Below are positions 1 to 9,184 of a DNA stretch of 61,354 bases, in pieces. Below the pieces are notes generated by a model that worked only from the letters and a program-made list of their open reading frames with translations, ran no database searches and was not told the DNA's origin. How positions within the stretch are numbered: the first letter of the stretch is position 1; each line of letters opens with the position of its first letter. Made by a program: the position numbers and the translations under genes. The stretch spans positions 1 through 61,354 of the forward strand of contig CAYPWL010000020.1 in the NCBI GenBank assembly GCA_964414425.1. Reading direction: 5' to 3'. The stretch is from GYS-P2D sp964414425. GTDB taxonomy: Bacteria; Bacteroidota; Bacteroidia; Chitinophagales; Saprospiraceae.

Positions 1-2
1 TA

Positions 3-56
3 AATGTAAATCTAATGTTACTTAAAGTCAATTATAGTTAACATTAAATTTACATT
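3..56. repeat. AT-rich inverted repeat
   Basis: Arms at 3-20 and 39-56 are reverse complements at 17 of 18 positions, separated by an 18-nt loop. The sequence is very AT-rich and has no T-tract typical of a terminator. It lies at the window edge beyond the receptor operon terminator, so its partner gene is not visible. It could be an operator or a transcript-end hairpin. Confidence 0.45.
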
Positions 57-180
57 ATGATAGGATTGAATTTTGCTTATCTTATAATATTCTGTTTTAG
101 TGCATATTATGAATTATAATTATTTATAATTTAAAAACTATTAGTTAACATTAGGGTCGAGTATTCAATCGTTCGGACAT

Positions 181-218
181 AAAAAAAAGAGGCTGCTCTA
201 CCGAATAGAACAGCCTCT
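181..218 (-). terminator. Rho-independent terminator of the receptor operon
   Basis: Read on the minus strand, a GAGGCTG/CAGCCTC stem, extended by TCTA/TAGA after one mismatch, is followed directly by eight T residues. It lies about 40 nt after the stop codon of the TonB-dependent receptor gene and should end the two-gene lipoprotein/receptor transcript. Confidence 0.85.
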
Positions 219-260
219 AAAAATACTTGTGCTTACGTCTTATAACACGTATGTTAAGTC

Positions 261-3164
261 TTAAAAGATCGAGTAACTCAATCCAAGACCGAATGATCGA
301 TCTGGTGAAAACTGGGTAAATACCTGATCCGTAGCGTTGAATCCTTGGAAGAACTCTTGACGCTGATCGTTCAAGAGGTTTTCTGCAGTAACTGATATAG
401 AGAACTTACCGAAGCTCTTGTTAAAGCTAAAGTTCAAACTATGAAATGGCTCTGAAAACACATCTGGGAAGATGCTACCACCCACTACAGTCAGTGTAGG
501 TCCCTTCACATTATAGAATAGTCCTGTGTTAAATCCTTTATCAGGATTGTTATAAGAGATACCTCCATTAATGATATATGGTGCCTGTCCCGCCATCTGA
601 CGAGTACGAGATATCGTCTCTCCATCCTTAGCAAAGCCTTGCCTTGCATTAAACTCAAGATCGGTCATCTCGATCTGAGATCGAACAACTGTAACATTAC
701 CGTTAACTGAGAAGTTAGATAAGTTATCACTGATGAAGCCTAAGGACTTACCAAACTCTAACTCCACACCGAACACCTGACCATCACCTACATTACGAGG
801 CTGAAACTCATTAGTCGTCTGTGCTTGTGGGATACGGACCAACTCTATCGGATCATCGAACGTTTTGTAGAACACACTCAATGATAGATTCTGAGCTCTC
901 GTCCCAAACATCTCCCAGCGCAAGTCAAAATTGTTAATTCTCGTCTCTCTGATGTTACCATCCCAATCGCTGAATGTTGTTTCTCCAGTTACAGGATCAA
1001 CTACTTGTTGGCCAAAAGGAAATCGCCCACCATTAAAGATTCTATTCGTGAGCGGATCGATGATCTGCGCGAACGAATTCTCCTTGAATGAAGGTCTTGC
1101 TATAGATCGTGAATATGACAATCTTATGTTTTGGTTCTCTTGGAGTGAGTAGATAAAGTTAGACGATGGGAATAAATCAAACGAATTCAACACTGTCTCA
1201 TTATCAAGGACGAACCTTTCTAGTTGATCACGCCCTGTATGTCTCTGTATATAGTTCTCTCCTCTTAAGCCAAGAACCGCTCTAAGCTTCTCGATAGGTT
1301 GAAACTCCAGAGATACATATCCAGCAGTATTTCTGATGTCTGAGTTATACTCATTAGGATTAGGGTCTCCATTTCCTTCATTGTAGAATACTACTCCATT
1401 AGGAAATGTATTGTTAGTCTCCAATATCTGATTAGGATCACCATTCCATATTGGCTGCGGCCCAAAGAATTGAATGTTGAAAGCTAAGATTTCATAATCT
1501 CTTTCCTTGTATAAGTAGCTACCACCAAACTTCAACTTGGCATCACGGTCAGCTATCTTAAGTTCCTTAGTTAGATCTACTCTACCATTGATGTTAAGTT
1601 CCTCTAAGTCTCTGAACAATCGTGTAGGGTTTCCGCCCTCACCAGCATTGATGATAAAGCTCTCTCCACGTCTTGAAAATGATGTACTACGGATATCTGG
1701 ATCTTCCAAAAGTGATAGTGTCGGAGACAATCTCCAATCTAACTCCCATCCAGACTCACCCATGTAGTGCTTACCGCTAAGTAACACATTAGTCATGCTA
1801 CGCTGTTGATATTCGAGGTTGTCAGTAACTCCGATGAAATCCGACTTTCCTACTGCATCATCAAAAGTCTCCGTGCTAAACTGACCTGTTCTTGATTCCC
1901 CATTTTGGAGGTGCATCAGTGTCAGCTTGTACTTAGCTTTATCTGTCTTATATGCCAATCCAGCTAATCCACCTAATAATACTGTGTTAGATCCAAGAAC
2001 ACCTACTTGATTAGATGCTTGGACTAATCCAAATGAGTTTGGATCACTATCATTCTGAAACTCTCCATAATTGATATCATTGAGGAAGGTTGTCGTATTC
2101 TTATATGTACCTGAGAAGATGTACCCCAGGCTATTAGAGCTCTTTCCTAATTTAATCTGATCGGCTATGGTTACCCCAAAGCTATAATCCAAAAAGCTCG
2201 TCTCTTGAGTTGCCCCAAGTGTGGGATTCCACTGATCCAAAAATGAGCTCACACGTGCACGGCTATCACCGCTAACTGGCGATGGCAATACGTTTTGTCG
2301 GGCGGCTTGTGGCAATCTTCTTGAACCATCATCAAATCCCAACCAATCAGTAGAGCCACCTTCATAAGTGACATACTCATCATTGAAGTGCTGATCAGGA
2401 TTGAAACCAACACTAAAAGAGATATCAAAAACCTTCTCATCAGAGAAGTCTTTAGTCTCAATATTGACGACACCACCTGAGAAGTCTGCGGGCAGGTCTG
2501 CCACTGAAGACTTGAGCACTACGAGGTTCTCGATCAGGTTAGTTGGAAATATATCGATCTGTATACTATTGCGATCGGGGTCTAGGCCTGGGATATCCAT
2601 GCCATTGAGCATCGTCTTACTGTAGCGATCACCAAGACCACGTACGAAGACATACTTACCACCCTCAATAGATACTCCTGTTACCCTCTTAACTGCTGAC
2701 GCAGCGTTGCCATCACCGATCTTCTTAAATGTCTGTGATGAGATTCCGTTGAGTAGATTAGGAGATTTTCTTTGTATCGTTAAGAGAGCCGCCTCGGTGT
2801 TACGCACTTGAGTAGCGGTTATCACCACCTCCTCTATGAGCTCCGACTCAGGCTCCATCCTAATATTATCAAATACTGTTACCTCACCAGCTGTGACTAC
2901 CACATCAGAGATCGTCAACGTACCAAATGAAATAAATGAACACTCTAAGTTGTAAGTACCTGGATCTAACTCCAGTTCAAACTTTCCATCGAAGTCCGTA
3001 ATCGTTCCAGTACCTGTACCTGCTACAGCTACAGTAACTGAAAACATGGGTAAGCCATTAGAGTCCTCGATGACGGTACCTCTGACGATACCTTTTTGGG
3101 CATTGGCTGCAAAAGCCAAAACAGATAGCAAAACAAGTATTGCTGATCTTAAAATGAAATTCAT
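261..3164 (-). CDS. TonB-dependent outer-membrane receptor with carboxypeptidase-regulatory-like N-terminal domain
   Basis: Outer-membrane ligand-gated porin energised by TonB/ExbBD. The product has a signal peptide ending in ANAQ, a carboxypeptidase-regulatory-like beta-sandwich at about 25-115 (VRGTVIEDSNGLPM start), a plug domain at about 120-240 (VVITATQ, then VFVRGLGDRY and the VVNIETKD end), and a beta-barrel to a terminal aromatic residue, as expected for BamA-dependent insertion. At about 967 aa it is normal for the family. I chose the second ATG (3164) because it leaves a compact signal peptide; an ATG four codons upstream (3176) is also possible. It is the second gene of an operon after a beta-helix lipoprotein, 88 nt apart. 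There is no SusD homologue beside it, so it is not a classical SusC/D polysaccharide system; the substrate is unknown. Confidence 0.9.
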   Translation of the reverse strand: MNFILRSAILVLLSVLAFAANAQKGIVRGTVIEDSNGLPMFSVTVAVAGTGTGTITDFDGKFELELDPGTYNLECSFISFGTLTISDVVVTAGEVTVFDNIRMEPESELIEEVVITATQVRNTEAALLTIQRKSPNLLNGISSQTFKKIGDGNAASAVKRVTGVSIEGGKYVFVRGLGDRYSKTMLNGMDIPGLDPDRNSIQIDIFPTNLIENLVVLKSSVADLPADFSGGVVNIETKDFSDEKVFDISFSVGFNPDQHFNDEYVTYEGGSTDWLGFDDGSRRLPQAARQNVLPSPVSGDSRARVSSFLDQWNPTLGATQETSFLDYSFGVTIADQIKLGKSSNSLGYIFSGTYKNTTTFLNDINYGEFQNDSDPNSFGLVQASNQVGVLGSNTVLLGGLAGLAYKTDKAKYKLTLMHLQNGESRTGQFSTETFDDAVGKSDFIGVTDNLEYQQRSMTNVLLSGKHYMGESGWELDWRLSPTLSLLEDPDIRSTSFSRRGESFIINAGEGGNPTRLFRDLEELNINGRVDLTKELKIADRDAKLKFGGSYLYKERDYEILAFNIQFFGPQPIWNGDPNQILETNNTFPNGVVFYNEGNGDPNPNEYNSDIRNTAGYVSLEFQPIEKLRAVLGLRGENYIQRHTGRDQLERFVLDNETVLNSFDLFPSSNFIYSLQENQNIRLSYSRSIARPSFKENSFAQIIDPLTNRIFNGGRFPFGQQVVDPVTGETTFSDWDGNIRETRINNFDLRWEMFGTRAQNLSLSVFYKTFDDPIELVRIPQAQTTNEFQPRNVGDGQVFGVELEFGKSLGFISDNLSNFSVNGNVTVVRSQIEMTDLEFNARQGFAKDGETISRTRQMAGQAPYIINGGISYNNPDKGFNTGLFYNVKGPTLTVVGGSIFPDVFSEPFHSLNFSFNKSFGKFSISVTAENLLNDQRQEFFQGFNATDQVFTQFSPDRSFGLGLSYSIF

Positions 3165-3264
3165 AATTGTAAGCATTAAGTATTTAAGTATTATATCTCA
3201 CACAGAGCAGGAGACACCTACAATTGAGTAGGCATCCCTTGCTTTGTTATTATTCTAATTGTGA

Positions 3265-4596
3265 CTATAGGCCGATAGCAGATAATCCTTCTACCTGAGC
3301 AGCCAATGTCCATGTAAAGCTGGACGCATCAGCTCCTACGGTATTCATCAACGTAGCCACTTCAGTGAGCTGCCCTTCTACTGGAACAGTTGCGATCAAT
3401 GCTGCACCATCAAATCCTGCCGCAGCAGAAAACTCAAAAGACCCTGTAGTGCCCGTGCCATCACCGGCCCAAGTTTCGAATGCTACTGCTGGGTCATAAT
3501 CAGCCTCGATACCAAAGAAGTAGATGTTGCTCACTCCACAGTTCGTGCTCTCATCCCAGTCCACTAAGTGGTCGATACTACTACCTGCGAATACAATCCC
3601 ATTGAGGAATTGAGCAGGACCTTGGCTCAATGATCCCTCAGGACCATCTAATTCAAAAGCACTACCGCCTGTTGGAGTAACAATGATGAAATTATCTACC
3701 GTGCCGTTCCATGCTTGGTCTGTATCCATAGAGTCATCTCCACAGTTCCATACCAGGGCATTGGAAACATTGACTGTTCCACCGAAAAACTCGATACCAT
3801 CATCTTGATTGGCTACGATCTCAACATTTTCGATAATGGTTCCAGCTCCTACACCTCCCAGTGTAAGACCGTTTATTTCATTTCCTTCTCCGATGTTAGC
3901 ACCTCCATGTCTGAGAGATACATATTGTATGATCCCGCTACTATCATTAGGGTCATCACCACCATATAATCCATTAGAATCCGATGTTGGTATACCTTCT
4001 ATCTGTACTTCTGTTACATCGCCGGTATCGTTAGAAGCTGATACAGGTGCATTACCTAATATAATGAGACCGCCCCATAGTCCATTAATAGTTGGATCAA
4101 GCGTCCCTACTGTTTCACCGGGCTGTAATCCATCTGCGCTTGAAGTGAATATAATCGGCATAGCTGCAGTACCCATTGCATTGAGCGTTGCGCCTCGTGC
4201 TATAAGTAGCGCAGAAGCGTCTGCTCCCGTACCACCTACTCCTTTTACAACGACGCCCGGCTCAATCGTCAATGTTGCACCACTTGTCACAGTAACTCTA
4301 TCATTCAGTATATATTCATTGCCAGTAGTCCAAACCATATCCTCGCTAATCTCTCCACTTACGTCTACTGTCTGCGCAGAACCATCAGAAACACAGGCTC
4401 CCCCATCACAGAAAAATCCAGTTGGGCAAGTTATGCCAGCACATGGATTAGATGAGGTTAGTATCTCACATGTACAGTCTAACAATTGTACTTGGCCTTC
4501 CGGACACTCATTATCACACTCATTATCTGAAGCGCATGAAGTGAGGGCAAATACAATGATTAAAATTGAAATTAGGTAAGGGTTTAAAATTCTCAT
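3265..4596 (-). CDS. Outer-membrane lipoprotein with EGF-like Cys cluster and beta-helix-like repeats
   Basis: Hypothetical lipoprotein of 443 aa. The signal peptide ends in a lipobox (FALTSC), so the protein should be lipidated at Cys21. A Cys-rich stretch at about 25-70, with CxxxC spacing resembling EGF-like or extracellular repeat modules, is followed by a Gly/Asn/Asp-rich region from about 75 with repeated short beta-strands (GATLTIEPGVVVKG, GTIIENVEIVANQDDGIEFFGG), typical of right-handed parallel beta-helices. It is co-directional with and upstream of the TonB-dependent receptor gene, suggesting a surface lipoprotein that works with that receptor as SusD does with SusC, though it is not a SusD homologue. 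No T9SS sorting domain is visible. The ligand is unknown. Confidence 0.75.
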   Translation of the reverse strand: MRILNPYLISILIIVFALTSCASDNECDNECPEGQVQLLDCTCEILTSSNPCAGITCPTGFFCDGGACVSDGSAQTVDVSGEISEDMVWTTGNEYILNDRVTVTSGATLTIEPGVVVKGVGGTGADASALLIARGATLNAMGTAAMPIIFTSSADGLQPGETVGTLDPTINGLWGGLIILGNAPVSASNDTGDVTEVQIEGIPTSDSNGLYGGDDPNDSSGIIQYVSLRHGGANIGEGNEINGLTLGGVGAGTIIENVEIVANQDDGIEFFGGTVNVSNALVWNCGDDSMDTDQAWNGTVDNFIIVTPTGGSAFELDGPEGSLSQGPAQFLNGIVFAGSSIDHLVDWDESTNCGVSNIYFFGIEADYDPAVAFETWAGDGTGTTGSFEFSAAAGFDGAALIATVPVEGQLTEVATLMNTVGADASSFTWTLAAQVEGLSAIGL

Positions 4597-4640
4597 TTAA
4601 GTTCTAAGTTGTTGTTAACGATTCGTTGTTAATTCTGTCA

Positions 4641-4668
4641 CAAAGTTATACTCGGACTAAACCGTCAA
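4641..4668 (-). promoter_or_regulatory. Candidate Bacteroidota promoter for the lipoprotein/receptor operon
   Basis: On the minus strand TAACTTTG (4648-4641) matches the Bacteroidota -7 consensus TAnnTTTG, with a TTG at 4668-4666 as a possible -33 element. The spacing of 17 nt is slightly short. It lies about 45 nt upstream of the lipoprotein ATG. Confidence 0.4.
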
Positions 4669-4822
4669 CGTTAAGCCAAACTTATTTCTGTGTTAACTGA
4701 TTTGAGATCTCTTAATGATTAATTTACATACGTAAATACGGACGATATCCGCCTAATAACCATTACTCAGTCAATGTATTGGCACATGTAGGAAGTGTCA
4801 AAATTTTATTTAGCTATTAACC

Positions 4823-5026
4823 TTAATTCCCTTGAAAAAATCTGTTATTCAAAGTCACATCCTCGAAGGGGAATGTGCAGGTGTCTAAGACGCTGATCAA
4901 CACGCCTTCCGCAGCAAGCACATAGAATTGCATAGCTCCGAGAGGAACTGTACGTATCACATTGGCATTTCGAGATAAGACTTGACCACATAGAGCACTA
5001 ACCTGATCAAGGCAACATTGTCCAAA
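4823..5026 (-). pseudogene. Unidentified start-less open frame, possible gene remnant
   Basis: A 67-codon minus-strand open frame bounded upstream by a stop and containing no start before its middle. The translation looks protein-like (segments such as VPLGAMQFYVLAAEG and FEDVTLNNRFFQGN) but I do not recognise a family. It lies directly downstream of the response-regulator pseudogene, so the 4.8-5.5 kb stretch may be one patch of decaying genes. It could equally be chance. Confidence 0.2.
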
Positions 5027-5080
5027 TTATCTACCCTCCCCCAAATGAGTAGTTGTCAACCTCTAAATAACGTTGACCTA

Positions 5081-5542
5081 TCAACTCTCAACATCAAAAG
5101 AGTGCACCAAACGATCAATAATAGAAGCCATGGCTGTCGTATCCGTTGGCTTCTCGCTGTACAATTTAACAAGAAAACTCTCTTCTGCTTTTTGTAGATC
5201 CGTTGGATGCACGGACGAAGAAAGGACACAGATTTTGATGTTATCAATATGGTCGGAGCTCCAGTCACCCTGTACAGCATCAATAAATTGCCAGCCAGTA
5301 CACTGTGGCATATTGAGATCTAATAATACGAGAATAGAACTTTGCTCTGTCCAATGATAGATTTTATCAAGAGCCTCTAGCGGATCATTGAATTGTCTGA
5401 GCGTGCCATTATATCCTATATCGCTTAAAAAATAGGTGTAAAGGAAGGTAGATCAGGGATCATCATCCACCAGGCAGTTCATATCAAAATTCTGATGGAT
5501 CCGTTCGAGAGAGCCTGCAGGCTCATTATTTGATTGATACAT
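5081..5542 (-). pseudogene. Single-domain response regulator, interrupted by an in-frame TGA
   Basis: Reading from the ATG at 5542, the frame encodes a receiver domain: acidic triad in CLVDDDP (codons 26-28), phospho-acceptor Asp in LVLLDLNMP, Ser/Thr switch residues in VLSSSVHP and the conserved Lys in YSEKPTD. Codon 30 (5455-5453), immediately after DDDP, is TGA, where homologues usually have a hydrophobic residue followed by S-x-F. The frame otherwise runs open for about 153 codons. Any downstream start would lose the acidic pair, so the gene should be non-functional unless the TGA is an assembly error. The overall layout (short, no output domain) fits CheY-like regulators common in Bacteroidota. 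No kinase gene is adjacent. Confidence 0.7.
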
Positions 5543-5712
5543 TTATTGGTTTTACAGGTTGTTGAATGCTTAAGAAAATAACATTTTTTATGCTAAAATC
5601 CAAACTTTTTATTTGTCTCAGTACCAAGGCCGTAACCTTCAAATTTTATGTTTTTATATTACCCCAATTAGCTTTGATATATCACTATCTTTCTTGCTTA
5701 ATGTGATAAGAG

Positions 5713-7170
5713 ATGAAGAAGATTTTATTGGGGCTATTACTGCTTTTGATAATTGCTATTGCGGTGATGGTCGTACGGACGCTCGGCTTCAGTGCTCAGC
5801 AGTTAGATATTGATGCAATTGAATCAATCCCCATAGACACAAAAGCCTCGGATCACTTTGCCGAAGCTATCGCTATCAGGACGGTTTCGTTTAGCGATCC
5901 TGCAGAATTTGATTCGACACAATTCGACTTGTTTAATCAGTTTCTATTAGATACTTATCCATTAATCCATAGCCAGTTAGATCATGAGGTATTCCATGGC
6001 TATACCCATCTCTATCACTGGAAAGGGAAAGATCCAAAGCTGGAACCTATAATTATGATGTCTCATCATGATGTGGTGCCAATAGCATCATTTTATAAGT
6101 GGTCTGTACATCCATTTACCGAAGGCATCAAGGGGGATACGATCTATGGTCGAGGGGCTATGGACGACAAGTTTGGCGTCATCGGAATCATGGAGGCAAC
6201 AGAACAACTACTCAAAGAAGGGTATACTCCTAATCGAAGCGTTTATCTCTCCTTCGGTCATGATGAAGAAGTATTGGGCTATGGTGCAGTCGCCGTAGTA
6301 GATCACCTCAAGAATAATGGGGTTAGAGCTGCTCTCGTCCTTGACGAAGGCCAAGCCATTACTCAAGACTTAGTGCCCGGTGTAGACGAGAAAATCGCAC
6401 TTATCGGTATTGCTGAAAAAGGATACCAAACGCTCGAACTCCAGGTAGATATGGCAGGTGGTCATAGTTCTACCCCGGCTGATGAGAGCTCTATAGATGT
6501 CTTAGCTGCCGCCATCGGAAGGCTGAAGGCTAATCAATTTGATTCCAAAATTACTCCTGCACTTCGAGGCTTCATGGAGGCCATCGGTCCCCATATGGGC
6601 TTTAAGGCTCGTCTTGCTTTTGCCAATGCAGATATCCTCGAGAGGGTGATACTAAAGTCCTATGATGATGCCGGCGGTGCAGCAGCATCGTCAGTTCGTA
6701 CGACTATTGCACCAACTATATTTGAGGCTGGCATCAAAGACAATGTGATACCCACTACAGCTCGTGCCTCTGTGAACTTCCGTATACTTCCCGGCGAAAC
6801 AAAAGAGACAGTGATGACTCACGTCATGGACGCTATAGATGATGAGCGCGTACAGATTGACTTCGCCAAAGGTGGGTCTGCCCCATCGCCAGTCTCACCT
6901 ATCGATTCCAAAGCTTATAACGTCATACAGCAATCGATCAAGCAGATTTTTCCGGATGTCCTTGTAGGGCCAAGCTTAGTGGTAGGAGGCACAGACTCCA
7001 GACATTTCACGGCAGTAAGCGACTATGTATATCGATTTGCGCCATTCCATATCACGCCACATAACTATACTTGCTTTCACGGGATTGATGAGCGTGTTGG
7101 CGTACATGAGTTTGAGGATGGGATCAGATTCTACCGACAGATGATCCTCAATGGTTCGAATATGCCATAG
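5713..7170 (+). CDS. Membrane-anchored M20 family metallopeptidase (carboxypeptidase S / PM20D1-like)
   Basis: Zinc-dependent M20 hydrolase of 485 aa, expected to cleave peptides or N-acyl amino acids. A single N-terminal membrane segment (about 4-22) anchors it facing the periplasm. The metal site is complete: HHD at 118-120, D151 in GRGAMDDK, the catalytic/metal pair in GHDEE (about 185-186), D211 in VLDEG and the C-terminal His in CFHGIDE. The dimerisation (lid) domain lies roughly at 230-400. Long M20 proteins with this N-terminal anchor and the SHHDVVP motif resemble the yeast carboxypeptidase S and animal PM20D1 group more than DapE or ArgE. Start and product length are normal. The next gene on the same strand is 93 nt away. 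Confidence 0.85.
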   Translation: MKKILLGLLLLLIIAIAVMVVRTLGFSAQQLDIDAIESIPIDTKASDHFAEAIAIRTVSFSDPAEFDSTQFDLFNQFLLDTYPLIHSQLDHEVFHGYTHLYHWKGKDPKLEPIIMMSHHDVVPIASFYKWSVHPFTEGIKGDTIYGRGAMDDKFGVIGIMEATEQLLKEGYTPNRSVYLSFGHDEEVLGYGAVAVVDHLKNNGVRAALVLDEGQAITQDLVPGVDEKIALIGIAEKGYQTLELQVDMAGGHSSTPADESSIDVLAAAIGRLKANQFDSKITPALRGFMEAIGPHMGFKARLAFANADILERVILKSYDDAGGAAASSVRTTIAPTIFEAGIKDNVIPTTARASVNFRILPGETKETVMTHVMDAIDDERVQIDFAKGGSAPSPVSPIDSKAYNVIQQSIKQIFPDVLVGPSLVVGGTDSRHFTAVSDYVYRFAPFHITPHNYTCFHGIDERVGVHEFEDGIRFYRQMILNGSNMP

Positions 7171-7263
7171 CCTCCGAAATATTAAGATTCTGATAAAGCG
7201 ACCACGGCAGAAGCTATAGGCTGGTTATTTACATACTTTTAAAGGCTAAGAATAAACGTACGC

Positions 7264-8358
7264 ATGAAAAAGCTCTACCTACTTATAACCATATGTATCA
7301 CCACTACCCTGCTGATGGCTCAAGGCGATACCAAATGGCCACCTATCGATGCGAGCCCTATGGATGTGGTGTATCATCCCGCTCAAGTAGCCTATCGCAA
7401 TTATCTAAAAGGAGAAGAGCGAAATATCACCCCACAAATCAAGTTGGTTTACTCTCGGCCTCAGATGAAAGGTCGCCAGATTTTTGGCGGACTCATATCA
7501 CATGGCTCAGAATGGAGAATCGGTGCTAATGAAGCGACAATGATCAGTTTCTATCAGCCTGTAGGAATCGGCAATGCCACACTACAAGCGGGCAACTACA
7601 CACTCGCAGCCCAAGTGGATGAAAATAGCTGGACCATACACGTATCTACAGAAACTGGTATCTGGGGTATAGCCAACAGGGACCCAGATCAAGTCGTGGC
7701 ATCAGTGACTGTACCAACAGAGCAGCTCGACGAAACTGTAGATGCGCTCAGCATGACCTTTCATGAAATCGAAGAGGACTTAGTGCATCTGGCTGTCCAG
7801 TGGGAAACAACACGTGTGCGAATACCAATCAGTCTTAACCCATTGCAATTTAGTTCGTTAGATGCCTCACCATTAGACATGGCGCACTACCCTGCTAATA
7901 GTGCCTATACTAATTACCTCAAGGATAATGATCAAGATATCACCCCAAAAGCAACGGTCAGCTATCACCGCCCCGCTAAAAAGAGTAGAGATATATTCGG
8001 CTCTCTTGTACCTTATAATAAGGTATGGAGGCTTGGCGCCAACGAAGCAACGGAACTGGTGCTATACCAAAAGACTATGATACAAGGCAAGCCTATCGAA
8101 GCTGGTCGCTATGTGCTCTATGCAGATGTCCAAGCAGATAACTGGAGCCTAATATTCAGCAAAGATCTCCCTTCATGGGGTGCATATAACAGGGACGAAA
8201 CTCAAGATGTGGCAGCCATCAAAATACCCGTACATGAGGAGCCAGAGTCCATAGAGCATCTGACTATCATATTTGAAGAGAAGGAGGACAACTCTGTAGA
8301 TATGGTCATCGCTTGGGACCAGACTCGTGCGGTAGCCAATATGGTATTTGATCAATAA
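7264..8358 (+). CDS. Secreted protein with two tandem DUF2911 domains
   Basis: A protein of 364 aa with a cleavable signal peptide (cleavage near LLMAQ) and two homologous halves, about 28-195 and 200-360. Each half starts with SPMD/SPLD-x6-Y-P-A, has an ITP..YxRP.xK.R.IFG motif, then WR(I/L)GANEAT and G.Y.L.(A/Y) strands, and ends with a W(E/D)(T/Q)TR strand. This is the DUF2911 family, common in Bacteroidota, with no established biochemical function. Most family members have one copy, so the duplication is notable. It is expected in the periplasm or outside the cell. Neighbours (M20 peptidase upstream, lipoprotein 31 nt downstream) suggest a possible operon but give no functional clue. Confidence 0.8.
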   Translation: MKKLYLLITICITTTLLMAQGDTKWPPIDASPMDVVYHPAQVAYRNYLKGEERNITPQIKLVYSRPQMKGRQIFGGLISHGSEWRIGANEATMISFYQPVGIGNATLQAGNYTLAAQVDENSWTIHVSTETGIWGIANRDPDQVVASVTVPTEQLDETVDALSMTFHEIEEDLVHLAVQWETTRVRIPISLNPLQFSSLDASPLDMAHYPANSAYTNYLKDNDQDITPKATVSYHRPAKKSRDIFGSLVPYNKVWRLGANEATELVLYQKTMIQGKPIEAGRYVLYADVQADNWSLIFSKDLPSWGAYNRDETQDVAAIKIPVHEEPESIEHLTIIFEEKEDNSVDMVIAWDQTRAVANMVFDQ

Positions 8359-8389
8359 TGTAACTGGTGTAATGGTACAATCTGCGAAT

Positions 8390-9064
8390 ATGAAACAGCG
8401 CCTCCTCTACCCTGTCTTGATACTCACGTTACTGACGGTGTACTCGTGCAAGTCAAACCAAGCTGGCTTTGGGGATCAAGAAGTCTATGCGGCAGTATCT
8501 GATGAGTATATAGATATGGAGCTGACTTATGTAGGGACCACCTTTGACTATCATATCATGGAGTGCTATATCGTCAACAAGTATAGCACACCTATAACCT
8601 TGGATAGATTCAATTTTGAATTAATTAATGAAAAGAAAAATATAAAAGATAGTCCCCTCTCCCCCGAGGAGGCGATAGCCCTGTTAGAGACACAACAGGA
8701 CCGTCTAAAAAAACAAAAGAAGGCCTCGGTGATTGCCGGAATATTTGCTGTCGGCCTCGGTGTGGCCTCTAATGCAACATTAGGTGGTTCGGTGGCAAAT
8801 AATGTGGCCTACTCTGTTGAGTCAGCATTATATATCGCGGATGACAACAGATTCTTCAATCGTAATATTAAGTCCATCGACGACGAGATGATCTACATTG
8901 ACGACTATGTACTGGATATGATGACCGTACCTGCTGGAGCAAAAGTCTCGGCTGATGTTATATTTGCTATCCATAAGATGCGGGGTGACGTCGAAATACT
9001 CTATTCTGGCCCAGACAATGATTACATATTTGAGTTTAAGGCATCGGACTTTGCGAGTAGGTAG
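8390..9064 (+). CDS. Hypothetical lipoprotein with a glycine-rich hydrophobic segment
   Basis: From the ATG at 8390 the product is 224 aa with a short signal peptide and lipobox (LTVYSC), so it is probably lipidated at Cys20. After an N-terminal beta-rich part there is a basic/helical stretch (RLKKQKKAS) leading into a Gly/Ala-rich hydrophobic segment (VIAGIFAVGLGVASNATLGG), which may insert in or lie on a membrane. The C-terminal third is beta-rich. I do not recognise a family. An upstream TTG in the same frame (8348) overlaps the DUF2911 gene and is unlikely as a start because the lipoprotein signal begins at 8390. Confidence 0.65.
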   Translation: MKQRLLYPVLILTLLTVYSCKSNQAGFGDQEVYAAVSDEYIDMELTYVGTTFDYHIMECYIVNKYSTPITLDRFNFELINEKKNIKDSPLSPEEAIALLETQQDRLKKQKKASVIAGIFAVGLGVASNATLGGSVANNVAYSVESALYIADDNRFFNRNIKSIDDEMIYIDDYVLDMMTVPAGAKVSADVIFAIHKMRGDVEILYSGPDNDYIFEFKASDFASR

Positions 9065-9184
9065 GTCTTCCATTACCGTACTACCTAATTGATGATTACT
9101 TATAATCACGCTTCGAGCAGAGTCAATCTCAAATAAAATGTCCATTATCCTATCTTAGCACTCTAACCAAATCTACAGTATACA

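Noticed and set aside
143..155. A 12-nt TTAACATTAGGG shared with the region near 58,401
   Set aside because: A single pair of 12-mers in AT-rich intergenic DNA is not enough to claim a regulatory site.
4597..4700. Cobalamin riboswitch before the receptor operon
   Set aside because: No B12-box-like conserved sequence or matching stem was seen in the leader; the leader is also too short.
5453..5455. TGA in the response regulator read as selenocysteine
   Set aside because: Position is a buried receiver residue, no selenocysteine-type homologue is known to me and no selenocysteine-insertion hairpin stands out.
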